From: an uncultured Clostridia bacterium
GTDB lineage: Bacteria > Bacillota > Clostridia > Christensenellales > UBA1242
Reading direction: 5' to 3'
Length of the DNA: 27,188 nucleotides
NCBI GenBank assembly: GCA_947631875.1
Contig: CANRMV010000002.1
Coordinates: 1-27,188 of the forward strand
The translations under genes and the position numbers were made by a program. The notes under the pieces were generated by a model. The model saw only the letters and a program-made list of their open reading frames with translations, had not been told where the DNA came from and searched no databases. Numbering within the stretch: the first letter of the stretch is position 1; each line of letters opens with the position of its first letter. Shown one piece after another: positions 1 through 6,545 of this stretch.

Positions 1-1179
1 TATCTTGTCAGCGGGGCAATGGGCGCAACGGAAAACGATAAGCCAAGATTGGTTAAAACCCCTTGGAGTGAGGAAGAAATGCCATTTGAAGAGGCGGCAG
101 AGATTGGCACACGAAAGGTTATTGATGAACATTCAACCATTGGCATTGTGCTGACCACTGACGGCAGTGTGACAGGCATTGAGAGGGCAAATTATGTTTC
201 GGCAGAGGAAAAAGTGGTTGAGGAAATGAAAGCAAGTGGGAAGCCATTTGTTATGGTTTTGAACTGCAAAAATCCAAACAGTGCAGAGAACAAAAAACTT
301 GCGGCAGCGCTGGGCGAAAAGTATCAAGCGCAGGTTTTGGCTTTGAATGTTGCTCAAATGCAGGAAGCGGACATTGACAAAATTTTTGAGAAAGTGCTTT
401 TGGAATTTCCTATCAAAAGCATCAAAGTTTCAATGCCAAAATGGTTGCAAGCGCTTTCGTTTTCAAATCCTATCATCGGCGAAATTGTTAGCGAAATTAA
501 AAAGTATGGCAGCGAGGTTAGAAAAGTTGGTGATGCAAACAAAGAGAGTGTTGTGTTCACTGAGAGCGAATGCTTTGAGCCTATCACTTTTTCAAGCATT
601 GAAATGGGCGAAGGGGTGATTAAGTTTTCTGTTGTTCCAAAAGAAAATTTGTTCTACAAAGTTTTGTCCAATGAGTGCGGTTTTGCAATCAATGACGATT
701 TTGAACTTGTTTCATATATTAAGAGTTTGGCTGTGGCAAAAATCGAATACGACAAGTTGAAAACTGCACTTGACGAGGTGGAACAAAATGGCTATGGAAT
801 TGTTGTGCCAAGACAAAATGAATACACCTTAAATCAGCCTGAACTTGTTAAGCAGGGTGGCAAATATGGCGTTAAGATAAAGGCAACCGCTCCAAGTTTA
901 CACATCATTAAAGTTGATGTTGAAACAGAAGTTACGCCACTTGTTGGAAATGAAAATCAATGTCAAGACCTTGTCAACTTTTTAACAGAAAAGTTTGAAA
1001 ACAGTCCAGAAGATGTTTGGAACACAAATCTGTTAGGAAAAAGTTTATCTTCTCTTATAGAGGACAACATTTCCTCAAAAATTGTGCTTATGCCTGCCGA
1101 TGCTCAACGAAAAATGAAGAAAACTCTCGGCAGAATTATCAACGAAGGCAAAGGTGGAGTGATTTGCATATTGCTCTAG
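1..1179 (+). CDS. spoIVA: Stage IV sporulation protein A (SpoIVA), 5'-truncated by window edge
   Basis: SpoIVA is the ATPase that polymerises on the outer forespore membrane and forms the base layer of the spore coat. The frame is open from base 1, and the codons before the first ATG (position 19) read YLVSGA, which continues the SpoIVA alignment. The real start therefore lies upstream, and the ATG at 19 is internal. Family hallmarks I recognise are KPRLVKTPW, MPFEEAAEIGTRKVI, EHSTIGIVLTTDGS, a GKPFVMVLN stretch, and the C-terminal RIINEGKGGVICILL, which resembles the conserved SpoIVA tail. The family is about 490 residues long and about 392 are present, so roughly 100 N-terminal residues, including the Walker A loop, are missing here. 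The gene stops with TAG at 1177-1179, directly before a structured repeat zone. I am very confident of the family, which marks the host as a spore former. Confidence 0.95.
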   Translation, partial: YLVSGAMGATENDKPRLVKTPWSEEEMPFEEAAEIGTRKVIDEHSTIGIVLTTDGSVTGIERANYVSAEEKVVEEMKASGKPFVMVLNCKNPNSAENKKLAAALGEKYQAQVLALNVAQMQEADIDKIFEKVLLEFPIKSIKVSMPKWLQALSFSNPIIGEIVSEIKKYGSEVRKVGDANKESVVFTESECFEPITFSSIEMGEGVIKFSVVPKENLFYKVLSNECGFAINDDFELVSYIKSLAVAKIEYDKLKTALDEVEQNGYGIVVPRQNEYTLNQPELVKQGGKYGVKIKATAPSLHIIKVDVETEVTPLVGNENQCQDLVNFLTEKFENSPEDVWNTNLLGKSLSSLIEDNISSKIVLMPADAQRKMKKTLGRIINEGKGGVICILL

Positions 1180-1440
1180 GCGAAAACTGCGCTGATGGCT
1201 CGTTTTGTTCTACGGACAAAAGCATCGCATTGACGCTTGTTTTCGCCTCCTCGCGACCAAACGCAAGTCGCACTGGCGTTGGCGACTTGGTCGCGACTCT
1301 CTTGCGAAGTGGGGCTTCGAAGGAAAGTGGTTAAAGTTTTGTGAAGATGTGCCGGGCAAAGCCCTACGCAAAACAAAATTGGAAAACGAAATTTTGAATG
1401 GTGAAAATATGGCTTTGTGGGCGACTTTCTTGTGAAGTGG
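1178..1440. repeat. GC-rich zone of nested inverted repeats after spoIVA
   Basis: This gene-free stretch is visibly richer in G and C than its surroundings and folds on itself repeatedly. Perfect arms are AGGCGAAAAC at 1178-1187 with GTTTTCGCCT at 1239-1248, enclosing TTTTGT/ACAAAA at 1203-1208/1216-1221. A second structure pairs TCGCGACCAA at 1251-1260 with TTGGTCGCGA at 1287-1296 and, nested and overlapping, CAAGTCGC 1264-1271 with GCGACTTG 1282-1289. A related direct copy of CGACTCTCTTGCGAAGTGGG (near 1293) recurs as CGACTTTCTTGTGAAGTGGG (near 1422). No T-run follows the stems, so these are not standard terminators. Short ORFs across it have no credible start signals. It may be a degraded dispersed repeat or a structured spoIVA 3' UTR. 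Confidence 0.6.
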
Positions 1441-1522
1441 GCATTGTGTGAAGTGTCGTGTTGAGGGTATGAACAAAAGAAAAATAATAGTTAAAAAATT
1501 TTAAGAAATTTGTCGAATTTGT

Positions 1523-1551
1523 TTGACAATTTTCCGGCATGGTGATATCAT
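1523..1551 (+). promoter_or_regulatory. Sigma-A-type promoter of the 1597 gene
   Basis: TTGACA at 1523-1528 and TATCAT at 1546-1551 are separated by exactly 17 bp. The predicted start lies near 1558, giving a leader of about 39 nt before the ATG at 1597 and its strong AAAGGAGG site. Confidence 0.75.
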
Positions 1552-1573
1552 GCCAATAGATGACAAAATGTCA
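1536..1573. promoter_or_regulatory. Two adjacent palindromes at the promoter, candidate operators
   Basis: GGCATG (1536-1541) and CATGCC (1549-1554) form a perfect 6-bp inverted repeat around a 7-bp spacer that overlaps the -10 box. Immediately downstream TGACA (1561-1565) and TGTCA (1569-1573) form a second one around AAA. The TTTGACA of the -35 region also matches the TGTCAAA half as an inverted copy. Their placement over the -10 and start site fits a repressor site, but no regulator is encoded next to them. Confidence 0.4.
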
Positions 1574-1596
1574 AATTTAACGAAAGGAGGTTAAAC

Positions 1597-2082
1597 ATGA
1601 AAAGAAATGCTATTCTTCACGGAGTAACAGCACTTTGCAGCGCTTTGGTGTTCGCTTTCTTTGCTTTGCCATATTATTTTCTAGGCGAAGAGAGTCTTGG
1701 TGGATATAAATTCCTTGACACCTTAGTTCAAATGCAAAAAGCTGGAGCCGAGTTGCCATCAAAATACAATTTTGCATTGGCTGCCGGAATTATACTCTTG
1801 GTTGTTGCTGGGCTTGCTTTTGTTGCATCCGTAGTTCTTCTTCTTTGCGACTTTGAAGTTATCAAAAACGAAATGGTCGTAAAAGTTGCTACTTGGGCTA
1901 CACTTGTTCTTGCAGGTCTTCTTGCAGTGGCTGTGATCTTGAACTTTGTTGCAACTCTTGTTTTTGTTGGTCAATTCCCAGCAGTTGCAAAAGCTGTTGC
2001 TGGTTGGGCAATGCTTATCATCACAACAGTTCTTGGTCTTGGCGCTTGCGGAACAACTGCATATGCACATTTCAAAAAGTAA
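1597..2082 (+). CDS. Four-helix membrane protein of unknown function
   Basis: The 161-residue product is almost entirely hydrophobic, with probable membrane helices near residues 8-28, 58-83, 95-124 and 132-157 and a short extracytoplasmic or cytoplasmic loop at 30-57. The start is well set by AAAGGAGG seven bases before the ATG and by the consensus promoter at 1523-1551. I do not recognise a family; no catalytic or transport motif is visible. It stands alone, between its own promoter and a Rho-independent terminator (2095-2123), so it is a single-gene unit. Strong promoter, strong ribosome site and possible operators suggest abundant, regulated expression. A Cys-rich ORF on the opposite strand (1759-2070) is only its shadow. 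Confidence 0.8.
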   Translation: MKRNAILHGVTALCSALVFAFFALPYYFLGEESLGGYKFLDTLVQMQKAGAELPSKYNFALAAGIILLVVAGLAFVASVVLLLCDFEVIKNEMVVKVATWATLVLAGLLAVAVILNFVATLVFVGQFPAVAKAVAGWAMLIITTVLGLGACGTTAYAHFKK

Positions 2083-2094
2083 TGTTTGAAAACC

Positions 2095-2123
2095 AAAAAA
2101 GGGGCTTAAAGCCTCTTTTTTTT
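2095..2123 (+). terminator. Rho-independent terminator after the 1597 gene
   Basis: A-rich flank, stem GGGGCTT/AAGCCTC with one G-U pair around a very short loop, then an uninterrupted run of eight T. It lies 13 bases after the stop codon. Confidence 0.8.
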
Positions 2124-2125
2124 AT

Positions 2126-2154
2126 TTGTGTTTTTTAAATTTTCATGTTATAAT
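2126..2154 (+). promoter_or_regulatory. Promoter positioned for a leaderless transcript
   Basis: TTGTGT at 2126-2131 and a perfect TATAAT at 2149-2154 are 17 bp apart. The expected start is about 2161, while the preferred ATG is at 2162, leaving no room for a ribosome site. None is visible upstream of that ATG. Confidence 0.6.
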
Positions 2155-2161
2155 ATGTATT

Positions 2162-2809
2162 ATGAAAAAGTTTAATGAATGGAATAACAACACTAAACAA
2201 ATTTTTTGGGTGACAGTTGCAGCCCTGATTTTTGGGCTTTGCAATCTTGTGCCTTATGCTGTGGTTTCAACCATGAATTTGGTGGTTGTGAGAAATCTTG
2301 CCTATGTGTTTTGGGTGGTTTACATGGGTGCGGTTTGCCTGCCAATGTTGTTTGTGTTCTTTAAAAGAAAGCCAAGCATTTGGTTTGTTGTTTTGCTAGA
2401 CTTGTTTTTTGCCCTTGCAATTTTGGTTGGCTCGCTTTGGAGAGTGTATTTGCTTTTGGACGGCTATGACAAATTTGTCCATGTTTTGTTTGGCTTGACA
2501 ATGGCAATTTTGGCTTACTACCTCTTCTTTAATGGCAGCGAAAAAAACAAAAATGGAATTTGGTTTGTTTTTCTGTTTGTCCTTTCCTTTTCGATGCTGT
2601 GCGGTGCGGCTTGGGAGATTTTTGAATTCACCGCAGACAGCATACTTGCAGATTTAGATGCACAAGTAACGCACGGGCTTGTGGGTAGGCTTGCCATATA
2701 CAACACTATGTTTGACCTTATTTGCGATTTGGGCGGGGCACTGTTTGGCAGCATTGTTACTTTTCTTTTGGAGAAAAGAAAAGTAACCAAAAGAAAATCA
2801 ACTAATTAA
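2162..2809 (+). CDS. YjdF/DUF2238-like multi-pass membrane protein
   Basis: The 215-residue product has about six hydrophobic helices. Its second half carries polar motifs inside membrane segments that resemble the YjdF (DUF2238) family: DKFVHVLFG, AWEIFEFTAD, and the closing DLICDLGGALFG pattern of Asp and Gly residues. The family's function is not established. An in-frame ATG at 2126 exists, but it lies inside the promoter and its first 12 codons are extra, so I choose MKKFNEW at 2162, which matches a leaderless start seven bases after TATAAT. The last 14 codons (KRKVTKRKSTN end) are made of a repeated sequence that also occurs non-coding at 2865-2904, so the natural C-terminus may have been altered by repeat insertion. 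Confidence 0.75.
   Translation: MKKFNEWNNNTKQIFWVTVAALIFGLCNLVPYAVVSTMNLVVVRNLAYVFWVVYMGAVCLPMLFVFFKRKPSIWFVVLLDLFFALAILVGSLWRVYLLLDGYDKFVHVLFGLTMAILAYYLFFNGSEKNKNGIWFVFLFVLSFSMLCGAAWEIFEFTADSILADLDAQVTHGLVGRLAIYNTMFDLICDLGGALFGSIVTFLLEKRKVTKRKSTN
2756..2787. repeat. Perfect 14-bp inverted repeat inside the gene's 3' end
   Basis: GTTACTTTTCTTTT (2756-2769) and AAAAGAAAAGTAAC (2774-2787) are exact complements around GGAG. In the protein this reads VTFLLEKRKVT. It overlaps the first copy of the 40-bp direct repeat. Confidence 0.85.
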
Positions 2810-2904
2810 ACTCTAATTGTTTGTTAATGTGGCAATGTTGGGCAATAAAGGCGGTCACGGACCGTTGGAGAAAAGAAAAGTAACCAAAAGAAAATCAACT
2901 AATT
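2768..2904. repeat. 40-bp exact direct repeat, two copies
   Basis: Bases 2768-2807 and 2865-2904 are identical over 40 positions (begins TTGGAGAAAAGAAAAG, ends CAACTAATT). The first copy encodes the C-terminus and stop region of the preceding gene; the second is intergenic. The 57 bases between contain a small hairpin CGGTC/GACCG (2852-2864) that abuts the second copy. This may be a tandem duplication of a dispersed repeat unit. Confidence 0.85.
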
Positions 2905-2962
2905 CAGTCGATGACGAAGCAATTAAAACTAACTAAGAGATGATTGAAAGAAATGAACGTTG

Positions 2963-3042
2963 CTGTCATTCTGAGCGAAGCGAAGAATCAAAAGAATAAC
3001 GTTTATAGTGGTTGAGATCCTTCACTGCGTTCAGGATGACAG
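2963..3042. repeat. Dispersed-type imperfect palindrome (80 bp)
   Basis: CTGTCATTCTGAGCGAAGCG at the left end pairs with CGTTCAGGATGACAG at the right end, with a few mismatches through arms of about 26 bp and a central unpaired part. This 'GTCATTCTGAGCG...AGGATGAC' type of element is, from memory, common as an intergenic repeat in many bacterial genomes. No gene is visible inside. It fills most of the gap between the DUF2238-like gene and the next ORF. Confidence 0.7.
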
Positions 3043-3102
3043 AGGATGCAAAATAATAAGATGAACGGCGATAAAATGCCGTTTTTTATTTATAATAATT
3101 TC

Positions 3103-3312
3103 ATGTATTTCAATTATCACGCAAAAGTGAGGCGGCTTATACAAAATGGCGAAGCGGTTTGTTATGAAATTTTGGATACTTATCACAACATTTCGCCATG
3201 TCTTTTAATTTATTTTAAAAACAATCCTCCAATGCCAATAAGGCAAAAGTGGTTTGACTATTACATTCTTTATCTTTCCAGTTTTGGCGTTTTTCCAAAA
3301 GATAAAAAATAA
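3103..3312 (+). CDS. Small conserved protein of unknown function (about 69 aa)
   Basis: The product begins MYFNYHAKVRRLIQNGE and contains YEILDTYHNISPCLLIYF and NPPMPIRQKWFDYY. I recall similar short proteins in Clostridia, often labelled 'thermostable hemolysin delta-VPH' without functional proof, so I treat the role as unknown. The frame extends upstream to an ATG at 3046, but that stretch contains a hairpin (AACGGC/GCCGTT with T-run, 3064-3085) and part of the preceding repeat. The ATG at 3103 begins the recognisable family sequence and lies six bases after a TATAAT at 3091-3096, again compatible with a leaderless start. Its 3' end converges on the glycosyltransferase gene. Confidence 0.6.
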   Translation: MYFNYHAKVRRLIQNGEAVCYEILDTYHNISPCLLIYFKNNPPMPIRQKWFDYYILYLSSFGVFPKDKK

Positions 3313-3334
3313 AAAAAACAGCCTTTTGGCTGTT
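3311..3334 (-). terminator. Rho-independent terminator of the glycosyltransferase gene
   Basis: Stem AACAGCC (3317-3323) / GGCTGTT (3328-3334) with a TTTT loop. Read on the minus strand, it is followed by a run of eight T (3318 down to 3311). The stop codon of the minus-strand gene lies in the stem. Confidence 0.8.
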
Positions 3335-4166
3335 AAAAACAATTTGGATAGGCCTCTTTTAAGGCATCAACCTTTTTATATATGTCGTCAAAGTTGTGAA
3401 TTTTAAGGCTTTTGTGCACTTTTTCGCGCTGCCACTGCTTTATGTTGTAGATATGAAAACCAAATGGAAGGAAAAACACAATTCCTTTGCAAAAATGCTT
3501 TACAACAGTGTCAGATTTTATCTTTCTTTGCTCATTGAAGCGGAAAGGCATATATTTCTTTTTTCCATACTTGTTTAAAGCGGTTTGGTCGGGCATAATC
3601 ATCTTCTTGCGGTTCACCATGTCGCGACACTTAACAAAAAGGCCGTCTTCTTTCATTTGTTTAATGTTAAGCACCAAAACGCCAGAATTGCAATAGGAAG
3701 GTCTTATCCAAAATCTGCCCATATAGTCTTTGCAAGCAATGAAATCATAACCTGTCACATCCAAATCATAAAGTTGTTTTATATCACTTACACACATGGT
3801 GTCAACATCCATATATATTATTTTGTCTGGAATTTCTGGAATGAAATCTATCAAAAGCCGTAGCATCGCAAACGGCGTGTAGCCATTTTCGTGATTTTTT
3901 CCATTGTGAAGGTGCTGCATATAAAGGTTGGTGACATCAAATTTTCTTGCGCGACTTTCTTTGTTTTTTTCTTTAACCATTTTGTCCAAAAGGGCAATTT
4001 GCTGCTCACTGAACGCGTTGAAATTTGGATTTTCTTTTGTTAAATCCATTGTGAGAACAATTATGTCAAGTGCTTCATTTGTTTGTTTTGCAAGGCTTAT
4101 CACGCACATCAAAAGCCCTTCAAAAATTTTTTTATTGCCGTTCCCACTGAAAACTATTGGTATCAT
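3333..4166 (-). CDS. Glycosyltransferase family 8 protein
   Basis: GT8 enzymes are retaining glycosyltransferases that move a hexose from a nucleotide sugar to cell-surface glycans or lipopolysaccharide-like acceptors. The 277-residue product starts MIPIVFSGNGNKK, typical of the nucleotide-binding first strand. It carries the metal-binding DxD as YMDVDTM near residue 120, then CNSGVLVLN and PDQTALN, the usual acceptor and donor motifs of the family. An ATG six codons upstream exists, but AAAGGAG lies seven bases before the ATG at 4166, so I start there. The acceptor cannot be told from sequence. It stands alone and is divergent from the 4412 gene. Confidence 0.85.
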   Translation of the reverse strand: MIPIVFSGNGNKKIFEGLLMCVISLAKQTNEALDIIVLTMDLTKENPNFNAFSEQQIALLDKMVKEKNKESRARKFDVTNLYMQHLHNGKNHENGYTPFAMLRLLIDFIPEIPDKIIYMDVDTMCVSDIKQLYDLDVTGYDFIACKDYMGRFWIRPSYCNSGVLVLNIKQMKEDGLFVKCRDMVNRKKMIMPDQTALNKYGKKKYMPFRFNEQRKIKSDTVVKHFCKGIVFFLPFGFHIYNIKQWQREKVHKSLKIHNFDDIYKKVDALKEAYPNCF

Positions 4167-4207
4167 AAAATCTCCTTTTTTCATAATACCATAAAAAATT
4201 TTTTAAG

Positions 4208-4273
4208 TCACGCAAAAACAACAAAAAAATTTATTTGATGAAATCAACCGACCAAAATGTTAATTTTGCGTGA
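4208..4273. repeat. 10-bp inverted repeat in the divergent intergenic region
   Basis: TCACGCAAAA (4208-4217) and TTTTGCGTGA (4264-4273) are exact complements 46 bp apart, between the divergent glycosyltransferase and 4412 genes. They could be paired regulator sites. The rest of 4167-4411 is very A/T-rich. Confidence 0.4.
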
Positions 4274-4353
4274 AATTTACAGGTCTTGCCGTGATTTTTT
4301 TTTGTTTTTTTGACATAAATTTTAAAATTTTTTTTGAAAATTTTAAAATTTAG

Positions 4354-4380
4354 TTGACATTCCCCCCCCTGTGATAAAAT
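4354..4380 (+). promoter_or_regulatory. Promoter with an eight-C tract in its spacer
   Basis: TTGACA (4354-4359) and TAAAAT (4375-4380) are 15 bp apart as written, shorter than the 17-bp optimum. Eight of those 15 bases are consecutive C (4362-4369), a striking run in such an A/T-rich stretch. Gain of two C would restore ideal spacing. Confidence 0.55.
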
Positions 4381-4411
4381 CGATTTGAAACTTAAAAAAA
4401 GGAGAAATATT

Positions 4412-5401
4412 ATGAAAAAAGTTGGAACTTATCTTTTGACAATCTATGTTACAGTTGTCACGATTGCTTGTGGAATTTTTGGTGCACTTTACTTCTTGGC
4501 CAGGAAGGGTGACGATGTGGTTGCAAGGTTAACCTACACAGAAGCAAGAACGCTGGTGCATGAAGTTTATGAGGAGCAGGTGACAAACTCTGTGGGACAT
4601 TCTGTTTCTGCCCAATCGCTTGAATATAAAGATTATAATGAAAACGAATTTCCAGAAGAACTCAACCATTTTGCAGCACAATACATAAAGACTATAACAA
4701 GTTTTGAACAAGTGTTTAACAATGGTTGGGCTGAGGGAACTTGGCTTAAAAGAAAAGAATCTTCGGGTGACTATTCTGGACATGGCATTGTTGGGGCTTA
4801 TGACCCATTACAAAATGTTAACTCGGTCATTGAGGCCGCTGAATTTTTCAGATACAATATTCATGGCCAGAGCGTAACTTTGGAAGTTGTTCAAGCAACG
4901 GATTCCGATTGGTATAAAGACGGCGGGAACACGCAGCACACAGGCAAATACACTTTGGCTTTTTCTGTCACTGTTACAAGAGTTGGCACTTCCGATTGGA
5001 AAACTGACTATTATGAAAAACATTATGCTTCAAGTGGCGCTCTTGGATATGGAAAAACAGACTATTCGTTAACACCTTTCCATGTTCAATATGAAACTGA
5101 AAACGGAAAAGTTGTAAGATGTAAAGCAGAGCAAGTTATGACCAAAATTGAGGTGTTCAAAACTCAAATGACTGACGATGAATTTTATATTTATGCTATT
5201 TGCGATTGCGATTTGTCCGCAAAGAAACTTCTACTTGCTGCTGGTCCAGGAAATACAGGTTTGTCAGGCGGCACGCAACTTTCACGAGATGAAGCATTGG
5301 CAGGTGGAAGAAAATTATATAATGATGCAATGAGAGTTTTGGGAACTTATGAAGATGAAACTGCTTTTGAGGATTTTGTTGAAGTTTCCGTTGGAAAATA
5401 A
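4412..5401 (+). CDS. Membrane-anchored extracytoplasmic protein of unknown function
   Basis: The 329-residue product has one N-terminal hydrophobic helix (about residues 6-30, ending AARKGDD-like basic-to-acidic) and then a soluble region rich in aromatic, Gly and charged residues. This suggests a signal anchor with an exposed domain. Two short repeats of the TDSDWYKD / TSDWKTDYY kind are seen near residues 165-215. No cleavable lipobox or sortase motif is evident, and I recognise no family. The start at 4412 is set by AAAAGGAG eight bases upstream; an earlier in-frame ATG at 4385 lies upstream of that site. The gene forms its own unit between the C-tract promoter and the terminator at 5429-5456. 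The promoter suggests possible on/off switching, in keeping with a surface role. Confidence 0.75.
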   Translation: MKKVGTYLLTIYVTVVTIACGIFGALYFLARKGDDVVARLTYTEARTLVHEVYEEQVTNSVGHSVSAQSLEYKDYNENEFPEELNHFAAQYIKTITSFEQVFNNGWAEGTWLKRKESSGDYSGHGIVGAYDPLQNVNSVIEAAEFFRYNIHGQSVTLEVVQATDSDWYKDGGNTQHTGKYTLAFSVTVTRVGTSDWKTDYYEKHYASSGALGYGKTDYSLTPFHVQYETENGKVVRCKAEQVMTKIEVFKTQMTDDEFYIYAICDCDLSAKKLLLAAGPGNTGLSGGTQLSRDEALAGGRKLYNDAMRVLGTYEDETAFEDFVEVSVGK

Positions 5402-5428
5402 CTGAAAAATAATTTAATGAGAAAAAAT

Positions 5429-5456
5429 AAAAAACCATGAAAATCATGGTTTTTTT
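5429..5456. terminator. Bidirectional terminator between convergent genes
   Basis: Perfect 12-bp inverted repeat AAAAAACCATGA (5429-5440) / TCATGGTTTTTT (5444-5455) with loop AAA. T-runs occur on both strands, serving the 4412 gene and the ATP-grasp gene. Confidence 0.85.
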
Positions 5457-5501
5457 GTTCGCTGAAACTTTTGAACGGACATTAGAAAAAAATAGTTTGT
5501 T

Positions 5502-6389
5502 TTATTCTTTTTTTTGGCTTGAAATGGTTTTGACCACATATTCTGCAAATGCTTTTGCAACATTTGTTCCGGTGGTGAGTTTTGAGCCTTCAAAATAGGC
5601 GTTTGAGTTCACTTCACAAAGTTTAAAGCCGTTTTTATCAAACAAAACATCAACGCCGCAATAATCTAGTTTAAGCACCTTTGCCGCTTTTTCGGCAATG
5701 GCTTGCGCTTCTTTTGGGATGTCAACTTTGTAGCCCTTTCCGCCAAGCGCCAAATTTGAGCGAAAGTCAGTTTCGCTTTTGCGCATATAGCCACATGTCA
5801 TTTTTCCACCAATCACAATTATTCGCAAACCTCTTCCATAGGAATATGCAACATATCTTTGAAATAGGTGCGGGCGGCACTTCAATTTTTCCATGATTTC
5901 TTCAAGTTCTGTGCGGTTGTCAATTTTGTAAACCGAACTTCCAAGTGAGCCATAACTGGATTTCACAATTAAAGGATAGCCAAATTCTTTTTCGATTTTA
6001 TCAAATTTTTCCTTTGGAATTACCTCTTCTTTGTGAAAGCACAAAAGTCCGGGAATTGTTTTTGGCATTGGAATGTTGTGATTTGAGAGGGCAATAAAAG
6101 TGGACACTTTGTCATCGCAAATTGCGATGGCTTTGGACGAGTTAAAAAGCCTAAGTCCTGTTTTTTCCAAAATTTCCGAAATGTATTTGTCCTTATCTAA
6201 AAATATGCAAAAATCATATTTTGAAATTGCGCTTGAAAGGCCGCCATTTTCATTTATTTGGCAAAAAAAATCGCAATCAAACACATCTAAGCCAACGCCA
6301 AGTTTTTTGAACTCGCGTTTTAAGTCTTTAATTTGGGCAGTTCTATTTTCATCAGCCCAATAAGCATTTTTAAGCACAAAACCTTTCAT
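5502..6389 (-). CDS. RimK-type ATP-grasp ligase
   Basis: ATP-grasp ligases of this type join a carboxylate to an amine through an acyl phosphate, as RimK adds glutamate to a protein tail. The 295-residue product has an N-terminal pre-ATP-grasp domain. The ATP-grasp core follows: FGYPLIVKSSYGSLGSSV (nucleotide-binding Lys and flexible loop), FQRYV, GRGLRIIVIGG, RKSETDFRSNLALGG, GVDVLF and CEVNSNAYFEG, with the metal-binding Glu and Asn of EVNSN. These are RimK-family signatures, but the real substrate is unknown. An ATG six codons further upstream is possible, but GGAGG lies nine bases before the ATG at 6389, so I start there. The promoter is at 6409-6437. Confidence 0.85.
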   Translation of the reverse strand: MKGFVLKNAYWADENRTAQIKDLKREFKKLGVGLDVFDCDFFCQINENGGLSSAISKYDFCIFLDKDKYISEILEKTGLRLFNSSKAIAICDDKVSTFIALSNHNIPMPKTIPGLLCFHKEEVIPKEKFDKIEKEFGYPLIVKSSYGSLGSSVYKIDNRTELEEIMEKLKCRPHLFQRYVAYSYGRGLRIIVIGGKMTCGYMRKSETDFRSNLALGGKGYKVDIPKEAQAIAEKAAKVLKLDYCGVDVLFDKNGFKLCEVNSNAYFEGSKLTTGTNVAKAFAEYVVKTISSQKKE

Positions 6390-6408
6390 CTTTTGCCTCC
6401 GCCTCAAA

Positions 6409-6437
6409 ATTATACACTAAACGAGGGAAAAGAACAA
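6409..6437 (-). promoter_or_regulatory. Promoter of the ATP-grasp gene
   Basis: On the minus strand TATAAT (6414-6409) lies 17 bp from TTGTTC (6437-6432). The predicted start is about 12-15 nt before the ATG, leaving just enough room for the GGAGG site. Confidence 0.55.
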
Positions 6438-6496
6438 GTAAAAAATTGTGATAAATAAAAAAAACATCTCCCTTGCCCGAGAAAGTGCTGTTTTTG

Positions 6497-6525
6497 TTGA
6501 CAAAATTTTTCTTAAATTTTAAAAT
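6497..6525 (+). promoter_or_regulatory. Promoter of the McrB/LlaJI-like operon
   Basis: A consensus TTGACA (6497-6502) and TAAAAT (6520-6525) are 17 bp apart. The predicted start near 6532 gives a short leader with GGGGG before the ATG at 6546. Confidence 0.7.
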
Positions 6526-6545
6526 ATCGAATATGGGGGTTTGTT

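Noticed and set aside
1017..1476. Several ORFs on both strands in the spoIVA tail and repeat zone
   Set aside because: They overlap each other and the hairpins, have no Shine-Dalgarno site, and resemble no protein.
1759..2070. Cys-rich 103-residue ORF on the minus strand
   Set aside because: It is the antisense shadow of the membrane protein gene, whose hydrophobic codons give Cys, Ser and Lys when reversed, and it has no ribosome site.
3046..3102. Upstream extension of the small conserved protein to the ATG at 3046
   Set aside because: This stretch overlaps the end of the palindromic repeat spacer and a hairpin with T-run, and has no ribosome site; the recognisable protein starts at 3103.
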